A DNA stretch of 32,349 nucleotides from NCBI GenBank assembly GCA_934418295.1, contig CAKRWZ010000010.1, positions 1 through 32,349 on the forward strand. The letters run 5' to 3'. This document shows, piece by piece, positions 15,654-23,223 of this stretch. Position 1 is the stretch's first letter, and every line of letters starts with the position of its first letter. The stretch is from an uncultured Mediterraneibacter sp. Its GTDB lineage: Bacteria; Bacillota; Clostridia; Lachnospirales; Lachnospiraceae. The notes beneath the pieces are model-generated. The model ran no database searches and was not told the origin of the DNA. It saw only the letters and a list, made by a program, of their open reading frames with translations. The translations under genes were made by a program, and so were the position numbers.

Positions 15654-16766
15654 TTAGATTGCAGACGCATTAAAGTTGACCGGAAGAATCAGGTAAATAT
15701 AACTTTGTTCTTCGTCCTTAATGAAGCAAGGCGCTTTTGCATTCATGAAATAAAGATCTACTTCTTCATCATCAATCACACGAAGCGCATCTATCAGAAA
15801 TTTCGGATTAAATCCGATCATCAGATCTTTTCCGTCTTTTGTGATGTAAATTTCTTCATCCATCGTACCGATCTGTGATTTGATCTTTAATTCCATCGAT
15901 TCATCTAAGATGTTCATGATGATCGGCTTCTTATCGCCTTCTTTGATCAAAAGCGTTGCACGATCGATACAATCCAGAAGTTCTTTCTTATTGATTTTTA
16001 CTTTTGTTTCGTAATCACTGGAAAGCATCTGATCGATCCGGAAATACTCACCTTCTATCAATCTGGACACTACCACTGTCTGATCAAATTCAAACATGAT
16101 GTGATTTTTTGTAAAGGAGATATCCACAGTTTTGTCAGCTTCTCCTCCGATGATTTTACTGATCTCGATCAAAGTTTTTCCGGGAACGATTACTTTTTTA
16201 GGTTCATAAGAATCTTTTAATTCAATCTTGCGGATCGAAATACGATGTCCATCCAGAGAAACCACTTTCAGCACATTATCTTCTATCTGGAAAAGCTCAC
16301 CTGTCATCATCTGATTCGTATCGTTTGCAGCGATAGAAAAGATAGTCTGGCGTACTACCTCTTTCAATGTAAATTCAGAAAGGCTGATTTTATCCTCTCT
16401 TTCCAACAAAGGAAGATAAGAAAAATCTTCACCTGAAAGAGCTGCGATGTTAAATTTTGCTTTTTCACAAGTGATCAATGTCTGGTTTTGATCGTCTGTT
16501 GAAATCGTCACTTCACTGTCAGGAAGCTTTCTTACAATCTCCGAGAAAATCCTTGCATTCAGAGCAATAATTCCTCTTTCTATGATTTCCCCTTCTATAG
16601 TAGTTTCTATTCCAAGTTCCATATCATTTGCAGTCAGTTTAATAACGTCTGCAGATGCGTTGATCAAAATACATTCCATGATCGGCATTGTTGTTTTAGA
16701 AGGAACTGCTTTAGAAACGATGCCGACACCTTTTACAAGAACTGATTTTGGACAAATGATCTTCAT
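15654..16766 (-). CDS. dnaN: DNA polymerase III subunit beta (sliding clamp)
   Basis: This 370-residue protein is the ring-shaped processivity factor of the replisome and a binding platform for many replication and repair proteins. It shows three repeated clamp domains, with the family segments SGEDFSYLP in the middle domain and a C-terminal end around YIYLILPVNFNASAI, near the peptide-binding pocket. ATG 16766 follows AAAGGAG. It is separated from dnaA by a 352-bp spacer with DnaA boxes. Motifs, length and synteny all agree. Confidence 0.98.
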   Translation of the reverse strand: MKIICPKSVLVKGVGIVSKAVPSKTTMPIMECILINASADVIKLTANDMELGIETTIEGEIIERGIIALNARIFSEIVRKLPDSEVTISTDDQNQTLITCEKAKFNIAALSGEDFSYLPLLEREDKISLSEFTLKEVVRQTIFSIAANDTNQMMTGELFQIEDNVLKVVSLDGHRISIRKIELKDSYEPKKVIVPGKTLIEISKIIGGEADKTVDISFTKNHIMFEFDQTVVVSRLIEGEYFRIDQMLSSDYETKVKINKKELLDCIDRATLLIKEGDKKPIIMNILDESMELKIKSQIGTMDEEIYITKDGKDLMIGFNPKFLIDALRVIDDEEVDLYFMNAKAPCFIKDEEQSYIYLILPVNFNASAI

Positions 16767-17118
16767 GTGAAAAACTCCTTTCGTGATTTGGATTTAAAGA
16801 TATATATAATAAATTAAGACGTATCCTTAGTAGGGCGTGTGGATTTGTTTATAAGTATCTGAACCCCTTGAAAAATAAAGGATTGTCCATATTGAAAAAT
16901 CAGATGAAAACTAAAAAATTAAATGAGGATAAAGGATGGAAAACTTTATGATTTTTTAAGTTAAAAAGTTTTCCACAGCCTGTCCGTAAATTATCACAAA
17001 GTTTTCCACAGGGATATCCATCTCATGAAAATACCGGAAAAAGTTTTCCATATTTCAGAAAATCATAAAGTGGATAACCGGAAGAAACTGTGGATAAAAT
17101 TAAAAAGCAAAAAATTTA
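16767..17118. other. oriC: oriC-like dnaA-dnaN spacer with DnaA boxes
   Basis: This gene-free 352-bp spacer contains a perfect DnaA box, TGTGGATAA (17089-17097), a one-mismatch box AGTGGATAA (17069-17077), and TTTTCCACA twice (16969-16977, 17002-17010). Weaker relatives include TGTGGATTT at 16838. The motif AAGTTTTCCA occurs four times, three on the plus strand (in 16967-17050) and once on the minus strand (16938-16947). A perfect 13-bp inverted repeat, ACTTTATGATTTT (16943-16955) and AAAATCATAAAGT (17059-17071), brackets the box cluster. AT-rich sequence toward dnaN (16800-16930) could be the unwinding element. The dnaN promoter must also lie here, but no clear hexamers are seen. Confidence 0.8.
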
Positions 17119-18486
17119 TCAAAATGGATTTATCTTCTTTTTAATGATATTTACAGTATTTTTTAAGGCTTCATCTTCCTGCATGGATTTTTCAATTTTA
17201 TTCACACCATGACTTACAGTTGCATGATCTTTTCCACCAAGCTCGATTCCGATTGCTTTCAACGGAACGTCCGTCATTACTTTGCACAGATACATAGCGA
17301 TTTGTCTCGGAAGAACAATTTCGGAATTTCTTTTTTTGCCCCGGAGGTCTTCCGGAGAAATATCGTAATGCTCCGCCACAGTATTGATGATGTTTTCCGG
17401 AGTGATCACACGGTTTTTATCCGGAGAAATGATATCTTTCAAAGCATCGGAAGCAAGATTGATATCGATTGGCTTTTTCTCCAAAACGGCCAGTGCGATC
17501 AGTTTGTTTAGTGAACCTTCCAGTTCACGGATATTGGATTTGATGTTGTTTGCGATATATTGAAGTACATCATCCGGAATGTGATACTGCTTCAGATTGT
17601 CCAATTCTTCTTTTTTACGGAGAATGGCCATCCTTGTCTCATAATCCGGCGCTGAAATATCTGCGATCAGTCCACACTCGAAACGGCTTCGGAATCGGGA
17701 TTCAAGTGTCACGATATCTTTCGGAGGCTTATCACTGGAAATAATGATCTGCTTTCCGGAACCGTGCAAATGATTGAAGGTGTGGAAAAATTCTTCCTGT
17801 GTACTTTCTTTTCCGATGATAAACTGAATGTCATCGATTAGAAGAACATCGATGTTTCTGTATTTTTCACGAAATGCAGTCATTGCATTTTCATTGTCTT
17901 TGCGGCCTCTTTTCAAAGCATCGATCAACTCGTTGGTGAAAGTTTCACTGGTCGTATATAATACCTTTTTGGAAGGATCGTTTTCCAAAATAAAGTGTGC
18001 GATCGAATGCATCAGATGGGTCTTGCCAAGACCGACACCTCCGTAGATGAACAGAGGATTGTAGATTTTTCCGGGAGATTCTGCAACTGCAAGAGAAGCT
18101 GCATGGGCAAATTTATTATTGTTTCCGACAACGAATGTTTCAAAGGTGTACTTTTCATTCAGGTTTGTCTTTTCAATAAGAAATTTGTCCGGTTTTTTTG
18201 CGGAAATCATGCTGTCGTCTTTGTTTTCTATGGTATCTTCCGTCACGAATTCTACTTCGTATTCGTGTCCTGTGACCTCTGCAATGCAGACACGGAAAGG
18301 AAGCAGATATTTTTCCTGTATATGGTCAATGCTGGCTTTCAGAGAAACAAAAATAAAAACTGTATTATCCTTAACTTCAAATACCTTTAGGGGTTTAATC
18401 CATGTGGTATAAGAAATATTGGAAGTACAGTATTCAACTCTCATTTTCTGAAGAATTTCTTCCCAATTTTCTTTTACTATATTCAT
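17119..18486 (-). CDS. dnaA: Chromosomal replication initiator protein DnaA
   Basis: This 455-residue AAA+ protein binds DnaA boxes and melts oriC. Domain I spans about 1-75, a short linker runs to about 110, and the AAA+ domain has Walker A GGVGLGKTH (149-157) and Walker B VLLIDDIQF (214-222). The C-terminal DNA-binding domain carries the signature GGKDHATVSHGVNKI. The boxes in the adjacent spacer are its expected targets. The start at 18486 gives the usual N-terminus. Transcription runs away from the rpmH side, and its promoter contains an inverted repeat. Confidence 0.98.
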   Translation of the reverse strand: MNIVKENWEEILQKMRVEYCTSNISYTTWIKPLKVFEVKDNTVFIFVSLKASIDHIQEKYLLPFRVCIAEVTGHEYEVEFVTEDTIENKDDSMISAKKPDKFLIEKTNLNEKYTFETFVVGNNNKFAHAASLAVAESPGKIYNPLFIYGGVGLGKTHLMHSIAHFILENDPSKKVLYTTSETFTNELIDALKRGRKDNENAMTAFREKYRNIDVLLIDDIQFIIGKESTQEEFFHTFNHLHGSGKQIIISSDKPPKDIVTLESRFRSRFECGLIADISAPDYETRMAILRKKEELDNLKQYHIPDDVLQYIANNIKSNIRELEGSLNKLIALAVLEKKPIDINLASDALKDIISPDKNRVITPENIINTVAEHYDISPEDLRGKKRNSEIVLPRQIAMYLCKVMTDVPLKAIGIELGGKDHATVSHGVNKIEKSMQEDEALKNTVNIIKKKINPF

Positions 18487-18516
18487 CTGTAGTGCTCCCT
18501 GGTTTTTGATAAAATC

Positions 18517-18548
18517 ATTATAATAGAGAGATGGGTAAAAATCTCTCT
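18517..18548 (-). promoter_or_regulatory. dnaA promoter -10 with overlapping inverted repeat
   Basis: On the minus strand a perfect -10, TATAAT, lies at 18522-18517, about 30 bp upstream of the dnaA ATG. Directly upstream, covering the spacer and -35 position, is an inverted repeat with arms AGAGAGAT (18525-18532) and ATCTCTCT (18541-18548). No good -35 is visible. A repressor or activator bound there would control dnaA. Confidence 0.5.
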
Positions 18549-18632
18549 TCTATATTTTACATCAAAACGATTATATAAGCAATTAAAATAACCTTTGCGA
18601 GGACTTTTTTTTTCGAAAATAAGGCATTTTGC

Positions 18633-18661
18633 TTGACTTTAAAGCATTTTTTAAATATAAT
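18633..18661 (+). promoter_or_regulatory. Promoter of rpmH-rnpA operon
   Basis: TTGACT (18633-18638), a 17-bp spacer and TATAAT (18656-18661). It is close to consensus and lies about 50 bp before rpmH. The 90 bp between it and the dnaA promoter contain no DnaA box or gene that I can see. Confidence 0.85.
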
Positions 18662-18712
18662 AAAGAGCAGTGTCTTTAGGATAAAATTGAAAAAGAATTG
18701 AGGTGTATATAT

Positions 18713-18847
18713 ATGAAAATGACATTTCAGCCGAAAAAAAGATCCAGATCAAAAGTTCATGGATTTCGTGCAAGAATGAGCACACCGGGCGGAAGAAAAG
18801 TATTGGCTTCCAGACGTGCAAAAGGAAGAAAAGTATTATCAGCGTAG
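18713..18847 (+). CDS. rpmH: Large ribosomal subunit protein bL34
   Basis: This 44-residue, very basic ribosomal protein reads MKMTFQPKKRSRSKVHGF and then RARMSTPGGRKVLASRRAKGR, the complete bL34 pattern. The ATG at 18713 is preceded by GAGGTG. It is the first gene on the rightward arm, facing away from dnaA, with rnpA 80 bp downstream. Confidence 0.97.
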   Translation: MKMTFQPKKRSRSKVHGFRARMSTPGGRKVLASRRAKGRKVLSA

Positions 18848-18927
18848 GCCGCATATATGTGGCCTTTTCTTCTATAGAAAAATATTTTGATACGGCAGTA
18901 AAAAATGTTTTTCAGGAGTAATGAAGA

Positions 18928-19269
18928 ATGATATTTTCAGAATCTTTAAAAAAAACGAGAGATTTTCAAATGGTTTATCACAAAGGAAAATCTTATGCAA
19001 ATAAGTATCTTGTCATGTATATTTTGAAAAATGATTCCGATAGAAACAGAATTGGGATTGCTGTCGGAAAAAAAGTCGGGAACAGTGTCGTCAGACATCA
19101 TCTGACCAGATTGATCAGAGAAGTATACAGATTACAAGAAGAAAATTTCAGGAGTGGATTGGATATTGTTGTTATAGCAAGGCCCGCTGCCAAAGAGATT
19201 AATTATCGTGAAATGGAAAGTGCAGTGATCCACCTTGGAAGACTTCATAACATATATATGAGGGAGTGA
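18928..19269 (+). CDS. rnpA: Ribonuclease P protein component
   Basis: This 113-residue basic protein binds the RNase P RNA and helps mature tRNA 5' ends. It has the N-terminal SLKKTRDFQMVYHKGKSYAN and the family segment IGIAVGKKVGNSVVR. The conserved RNR motif (RNRIKR in Bacillus) reads RHHLTR here, so two or three of its basic or polar residues are altered. ATG 18928 follows AGGAG with a 9-nt spacer. The gene sits between rpmH and yidD, which is diagnostic. Confidence 0.95.
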   Translation: MIFSESLKKTRDFQMVYHKGKSYANKYLVMYILKNDSDRNRIGIAVGKKVGNSVVRHHLTRLIREVYRLQEENFRSGLDIVVIARPAAKEINYREMESAVIHLGRLHNIYMRE

Positions 19270-19274
19270 CGTAG

Positions 19275-19487
19275 ATGAAGAGGCTTTTGATAGGCCTGGT
19301 TCGATGTTATCAGAAATATTTGTCACCACTTAAAAGGCGGTATCATTGTATCTATATTCCTACCTGCTCGCAGTATGCAATCGAAGCAATTGAAAAGTAT
19401 GGTGCGATAAAAGGAGGAATGTTGACGATATGGCGGATTTTACGTTGTAACCCATTTGCAAAAGGAGGGTACGATCCGGTACCATAA
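19275..19487 (+). CDS. yidD: Membrane protein insertion efficiency factor YidD
   Basis: This 70-residue protein assists YidC/Sec-dependent membrane insertion. Family features are present: the amphipathic N-terminus RLLIGLVRCYQKYLSPL, YIPTCSQYAIEAIEKYG and the closing RCNPFAKGGYDPVP, with the conserved cysteines. It starts 5 bp after rnpA and ends 13 bp before the yidC start. Confidence 0.96.
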   Translation: MKRLLIGLVRCYQKYLSPLKRRYHCIYIPTCSQYAIEAIEKYGAIKGGMLTIWRILRCNPFAKGGYDPVP

Positions 19488-19500
19488 GGAGGCAGAGTAT

Positions 19501-20805
19501 ATGAACGGTATTTTGGCAGCTGGTGTCGGCGATTGGCCGATTATAAAACAGATTGCATATCTTTTTGGAATTATCATGAACTTTATCTATGATTGTCTGG
19601 ATAAAATCGGAATCCAGAGCATAGGTCTCAGTATTATTCTTTTTACGATCATTATTTATACCTTGATGATTCCTCTTACGATTAAACAACAGAAATTTTC
19701 CAGAATGTCTTCGATCATGAATCCTGAGCTTCAGAAGATTTCAAAAAAATACAAGGGAAAAAAAGACCAGACTTCTATGATGAAGCAGCAGGAAGAGCTT
19801 CAGGCCGTATATGAAAAATACGGAACTTCTCCGACAGGAGGATGTCTTCCTCTTTTGATCCAGTTTCCGCTTTTGTTTGCACTTTATCCGGTGATTCAGA
19901 ATATTCCGAAATATGTACAGAGTGTAAAAGCAGTTTATGAGCCGATTGTAGAAAAAATTATGGCTACAGGCGGATGGCAGAAGATTATGGAAACCATTGG
20001 TTCTGCAAAACCGGTTCTGATGAGCCCAAGTGCTTACGATTATTCTAAAAAGGATACAATTATTGATGTTTTGTATAAATTCCAGGATTCTACATGGGAC
20101 AAACTGGTATCTAAGATGCCTTCTTTGGAGGAAACGGTTCGTTCTACTACCAATACATTGAGCCATCTGAACAGTTTTTTTGGAATCAATATAGCAGAGG
20201 CACCGTTTACCATGGTTTCCAATGCATTGAATCCTTTTGATTTTAAAGGATTGCTGTTGGGACTGAGTATTCCGATCCTTGCAGGCGTATCTCAATTTTT
20301 GAGTATGAAGCTGCAGCCTCAGCAAAGCACGGCAAGTGACGGAGATGCTATGGCAAGTTCTATGAAGACTATGACTTACACAATGCCTTTGATTTCTGTG
20401 TTTTTCTGTTTTACAATGCCGGCAGGTATCGGTCTTTACTGGTTTGTAAGTGCATTGGTAAGATGTGTACAGCAGATTGTAATCAACAAACATTTAAGTA
20501 AGATCCCGATGGAAGATATCATTGCAAAAAATAAAGAAAAAGCTGCAAAGAAACGTGCGAAAAAGGGAATCAATGCTGCAGAGCTGAATCGTATGGCTAC
20601 AGCTAAAACAAGAAATATCAACAAAGGTATTTCTGATAAAGAAAAAGAAGAAAAAATCAGAAAAGCAGAAGAATATATCCAGCATGCAAAACCAGGCTCT
20701 CTTGCCGCAAAAGCAGGTATGGTAAGCAGATACAACAGCGGAAAGAAAGAAGAGGCTGTTGTTGAAGAAGAAAAGAAAGATTCAAAGGAAGATTCTAAGG
20801 ATTGA
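19501..20805 (+). CDS. yidC: Membrane protein insertase YidC
   Basis: The 434-residue product inserts and folds inner-membrane proteins. I choose the ATG at 19501 because it follows AAGGAGG; the open frame extends upstream into yidD without a good site. There is no lipoprotein signal; the protein begins MNGILAAGVGDWP and enters the first membrane segment near residue 20. Conserved features include IILFTIIIYTLMIPLTIKQQ, TGGCLPLLIQFP and the C-terminal TMPAGIGLYWFVSALVRCVQQ. There is a long region of about 120 residues between the second and third membrane segments. The K/E-rich tail (about 345-434) is cytoplasmic and may contact ribosomes. Confidence 0.95.
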   Translation: MNGILAAGVGDWPIIKQIAYLFGIIMNFIYDCLDKIGIQSIGLSIILFTIIIYTLMIPLTIKQQKFSRMSSIMNPELQKISKKYKGKKDQTSMMKQQEELQAVYEKYGTSPTGGCLPLLIQFPLLFALYPVIQNIPKYVQSVKAVYEPIVEKIMATGGWQKIMETIGSAKPVLMSPSAYDYSKKDTIIDVLYKFQDSTWDKLVSKMPSLEETVRSTTNTLSHLNSFFGINIAEAPFTMVSNALNPFDFKGLLLGLSIPILAGVSQFLSMKLQPQQSTASDGDAMASSMKTMTYTMPLISVFFCFTMPAGIGLYWFVSALVRCVQQIVINKHLSKIPMEDIIAKNKEKAAKKRAKKGINAAELNRMATAKTRNINKGISDKEKEEKIRKAEEYIQHAKPGSLAAKAGMVSRYNSGKKEEAVVEEEKKDSKEDSKD

Positions 20806-20825
20806 TCGGGAAGGATGGGACAGAG

Positions 20826-21683
20826 ATGAACAGAAGTATCAGAGTATCAGCCAAAACAGTGGATGATGCGATTACAGAAGCTTTGATTCAGCTGGGAGTT
20901 ACAAGCGATAAACTTGAATATGAAGTAATTGAAAAAGGAAGTTCCGGATTTCTTGGAATAGGATGTAAACAAGCTGTAATAGAGGCAAGAAAAAAAGAGG
21001 AAAAAGAGGAAGAACCTGTAGAGGATATCCTCAAAGAGTTTAAAGAAAGTACGATTAAAATGGAAAAGGAAGAGTTTCCGGAAAAGCCTTTCCATGAAAA
21101 GAAACGCCATACAGAAAAGAAAGATCACGGAAGAAGAGACAACGAGAGAAGAAATACAGAAAAAAAAGAATATCCGAAGAAAGAAATTCCTGCTCCGGAA
21201 ATCCATGAGAAAGAATTGGCTCCTGTTGAAGAACATACAGTAAAAGTCGTAGAAGAGTTTTTGAAAGATGTTCTGAAAGCTATGGAGATGGAAGTAGAAA
21301 TCACTTCTGCAGTGGATGAAGATGGTTCCCTCAGCATTGAAATGAAGGGCGATAACATGGGAATCCTGATCGGAAAAAGAGGGCAGACTTTGGATTCTCT
21401 CCAGTATCTTGCGAACCGCGTTGCCAATAAGCAGCAGGACGGATATGTAAGAGTAAAACTGGATACAGAAAATTATCGTGCAAGAAGAAAAGCAACTCTG
21501 GAACATTTGGCTAAGAACATTGCTTATAAAGTGAAGAAAACGAGAAGAGCAGTTGCCCTTGAGCCGATGAATCCTTATGAGAGAAGAATTATTCATGCAG
21601 TATTGCAGTCGGATCCAAAGGTAAGCACTCACAGTGAAGGGGAAGAACCTTACAGAAAAGTTGTTGTTACTTTGAACAGATAA
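20826..21683 (+). CDS. jag: RNA-binding protein Jag (KhpB/EloR type)
   Basis: This 285-residue protein has a Jag_N domain (about 1-50, SGFLGIG motif), a long K/E-rich linker with PEKPFHEKKR-like segments (about 60-140), a KH domain with GILIGKRGQTLDSLQYL, and a C-terminal R3H domain (NPYERRIIHAVLQSD). I choose ATG 20826; an in-frame TTG at 20802 overlapping the yidC stop is possible but lacks a better ribosome site. It belongs to the rpmH-yidC operon. The family works with KhpA to bind RNA and influences cell elongation and sporulation genes in other Firmicutes. Confidence 0.93.
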   Translation: MNRSIRVSAKTVDDAITEALIQLGVTSDKLEYEVIEKGSSGFLGIGCKQAVIEARKKEEKEEEPVEDILKEFKESTIKMEKEEFPEKPFHEKKRHTEKKDHGRRDNERRNTEKKEYPKKEIPAPEIHEKELAPVEEHTVKVVEEFLKDVLKAMEMEVEITSAVDEDGSLSIEMKGDNMGILIGKRGQTLDSLQYLANRVANKQQDGYVRVKLDTENYRARRKATLEHLAKNIAYKVKKTRRAVALEPMNPYERRIIHAVLQSDPKVSTHSEGEEPYRKVVVTLNR

Positions 21684-21697
21684 TCAAAAATAAAAAT

Positions 21698-21736
21698 GAA
21701 AGCGTTATGGATACGATTGTATTTATAGCGCTTTTA
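21698..21736 (+). terminator. Weak terminator-like hairpin after jag
   Basis: Stem AAAGCGTTAT/ATAGCGCTTT with one T-G wobble, a 16-nt loop and TTATTTA after it. It is a weaker terminator than others in the window. Confidence 0.45.
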
Positions 21737-21765
21737 TTTACTTTCTTTTCAAATTCATCTATAAT
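21737..21765 (+). promoter_or_regulatory. Putative promoter of mnmE-mnmG-rsmG
   Basis: TTTACT (21737-21742), 17-bp spacer, TATAAT (21760-21765). The -10 is perfect; the -35 matches the consensus at four of six positions. Confidence 0.6.
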
Positions 21766-21795
21766 ATTCTGGATATAAAAAAGGAGATCAGTGGA

Positions 21796-23223
21796 ATGAT
21801 TCAAAATGATACGATTGCTGCAGTATCAACGGGGATGACAAATTCCGGGATAGGAATCGTCAGGATCACGGGACAGGACGCCTTTGAAACGGCAGATCGG
21901 ATATACAAAGGAAAAAAATCAATTCTTTGGGCAGAAAGCCACACGATACAGCATGGCTATATTGTAGATGGGGAGGAAACGATAGACGAAGTATTGGTCA
22001 TGCTGATGAGAGGTCCGGGAACTTATACGGGGGAAGATACGGTAGAGATCAATTGCCATGGCGGTACTTATGTTATAAAAAGAGTTTTAGAGACCGTTAT
22101 AAAAGCAGGAGCACGTCTTGCAGAACCGGGCGAATTTACGAAAAGAGCTTTTTTAAACGGAAAGATGGATCTTTCCCAGGCAGAGGCAGTAATGGATGTG
22201 ATCCAGGCAGAAGGAGAATATGCGTTAAAAAGTTCTGTTGAGCAATTAAAAGGAAATATAAAAAATAAAATAATTGAATTAAGAAATAAAATTATTTACG
22301 AAACTGCTTTTATAGAAACGGCATTAGATGATCCGGAGCATATCAGTATTGATGGATATGGGGTGAAATTAAAAGAAATTGTTCTTGAAATGATAAAAGA
22401 AATTGATCTTCTTTTGGATTCTTCCGAACAAGGCCGGATCATAAAAGACGGGATACAGACGGTAATACTGGGAAGACCGAATGCAGGAAAATCTTCTCTT
22501 TTAAATGCGTTGTCAGGAAGAGAAAGAGCCATCGTAACTGATATAGAAGGTACTACCCGGGATATTCTGGAAGAAAGAATCACATTGCATGGATTGTGCC
22601 TGAACGTGATTGATACAGCCGGAATCCGACAATCAGAAGATCTGATCGAACAGATCGGGGTCGAGAAGGCAAAAGAATATGCGAAAAATGCAGATCTTAT
22701 TTTATATGTGGCAGATTCTTCAGGAGATTTGAATGAAAATGATGCAGAAATATTGGATCTGATCCTGGACAGAAAAAATGTGATTGTATTGTTAAATAAA
22801 TCTGATCTGGAAAAAAGATTGACAAAAGAAGCATTCCGGAAAGAATGGATGGAGCAGGAAAATTTGTCTGCAAAAGATACAGAAAAAATAGAACAACTGA
22901 AAAAAATTCCTGTTCTGGAAATTTCTGCTAAAAATAAGGAAGGTCTGGATTTTTTGGAAGAGCAATTAAAAGAAATGTTTTTCCATGGAGACATCCAATT
23001 CCACAATGAAATATATATCACCAATATCAGGCAGAAAGATGCACTGAAAAAAACGCAGGATAGTCTGCGCAGAGTGACAGACAGTATAAATGCAGGGCTT
23101 CCGGAAGATTTTTATTCCATTGATCTGATGGATGCTTATGAAAGATTGGGAAGTATAACCGGTGAATTGATAGGAGAAGATTTGGTAAATGAAATATTCA
23201 GCAAATTCTGTGTGGGAAAATAA
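21796..23223 (+). CDS. mnmE: tRNA modification GTPase MnmE
   Basis: This 475-residue GTPase works with MnmG to modify U34 of certain tRNAs to carboxymethylaminomethyl-type uridine. The N-terminal folate-binding domain (1-120) has the TYTGEDTVEINCHGG and PGEFTKRAFLNGK motifs. The embedded G domain has G1 GRPNAGKSS (226-234), DTAGIR and NKSD. The protein ends in FCVGK, the C-x-G-K signature with the catalytic Cys. The ATG is preceded by AAGGAG. The last 35 bp overlap the mnmG start. Confidence 0.97.
   Translation: MIQNDTIAAVSTGMTNSGIGIVRITGQDAFETADRIYKGKKSILWAESHTIQHGYIVDGEETIDEVLVMLMRGPGTYTGEDTVEINCHGGTYVIKRVLETVIKAGARLAEPGEFTKRAFLNGKMDLSQAEAVMDVIQAEGEYALKSSVEQLKGNIKNKIIELRNKIIYETAFIETALDDPEHISIDGYGVKLKEIVLEMIKEIDLLLDSSEQGRIIKDGIQTVILGRPNAGKSSLLNALSGRERAIVTDIEGTTRDILEERITLHGLCLNVIDTAGIRQSEDLIEQIGVEKAKEYAKNADLILYVADSSGDLNENDAEILDLILDRKNVIVLLNKSDLEKRLTKEAFRKEWMEQENLSAKDTEKIEQLKKIPVLEISAKNKEGLDFLEEQLKEMFFHGDIQFHNEIYITNIRQKDALKKTQDSLRRVTDSINAGLPEDFYSIDLMDAYERLGSITGELIGEDLVNEIFSKFCVGK

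Noticed and set aside
18487..18712. Second half of a bipartite oriC between dnaA and rpmH
   Set aside because: I found no TTATCCACA-like box there; the DnaA boxes are all on the dnaN side.
20847..21632. 261-codon minus-strand open frame
   Set aside because: Antisense to jag; a by-product of the K/E-rich linker.
23189..23223. mnmE/mnmG overlap as a misplaced start
   Set aside because: The only alternative, GTG at 23210, has no ribosome site, and the ATG has one at good spacing, so the overlap is accepted as ordinary.
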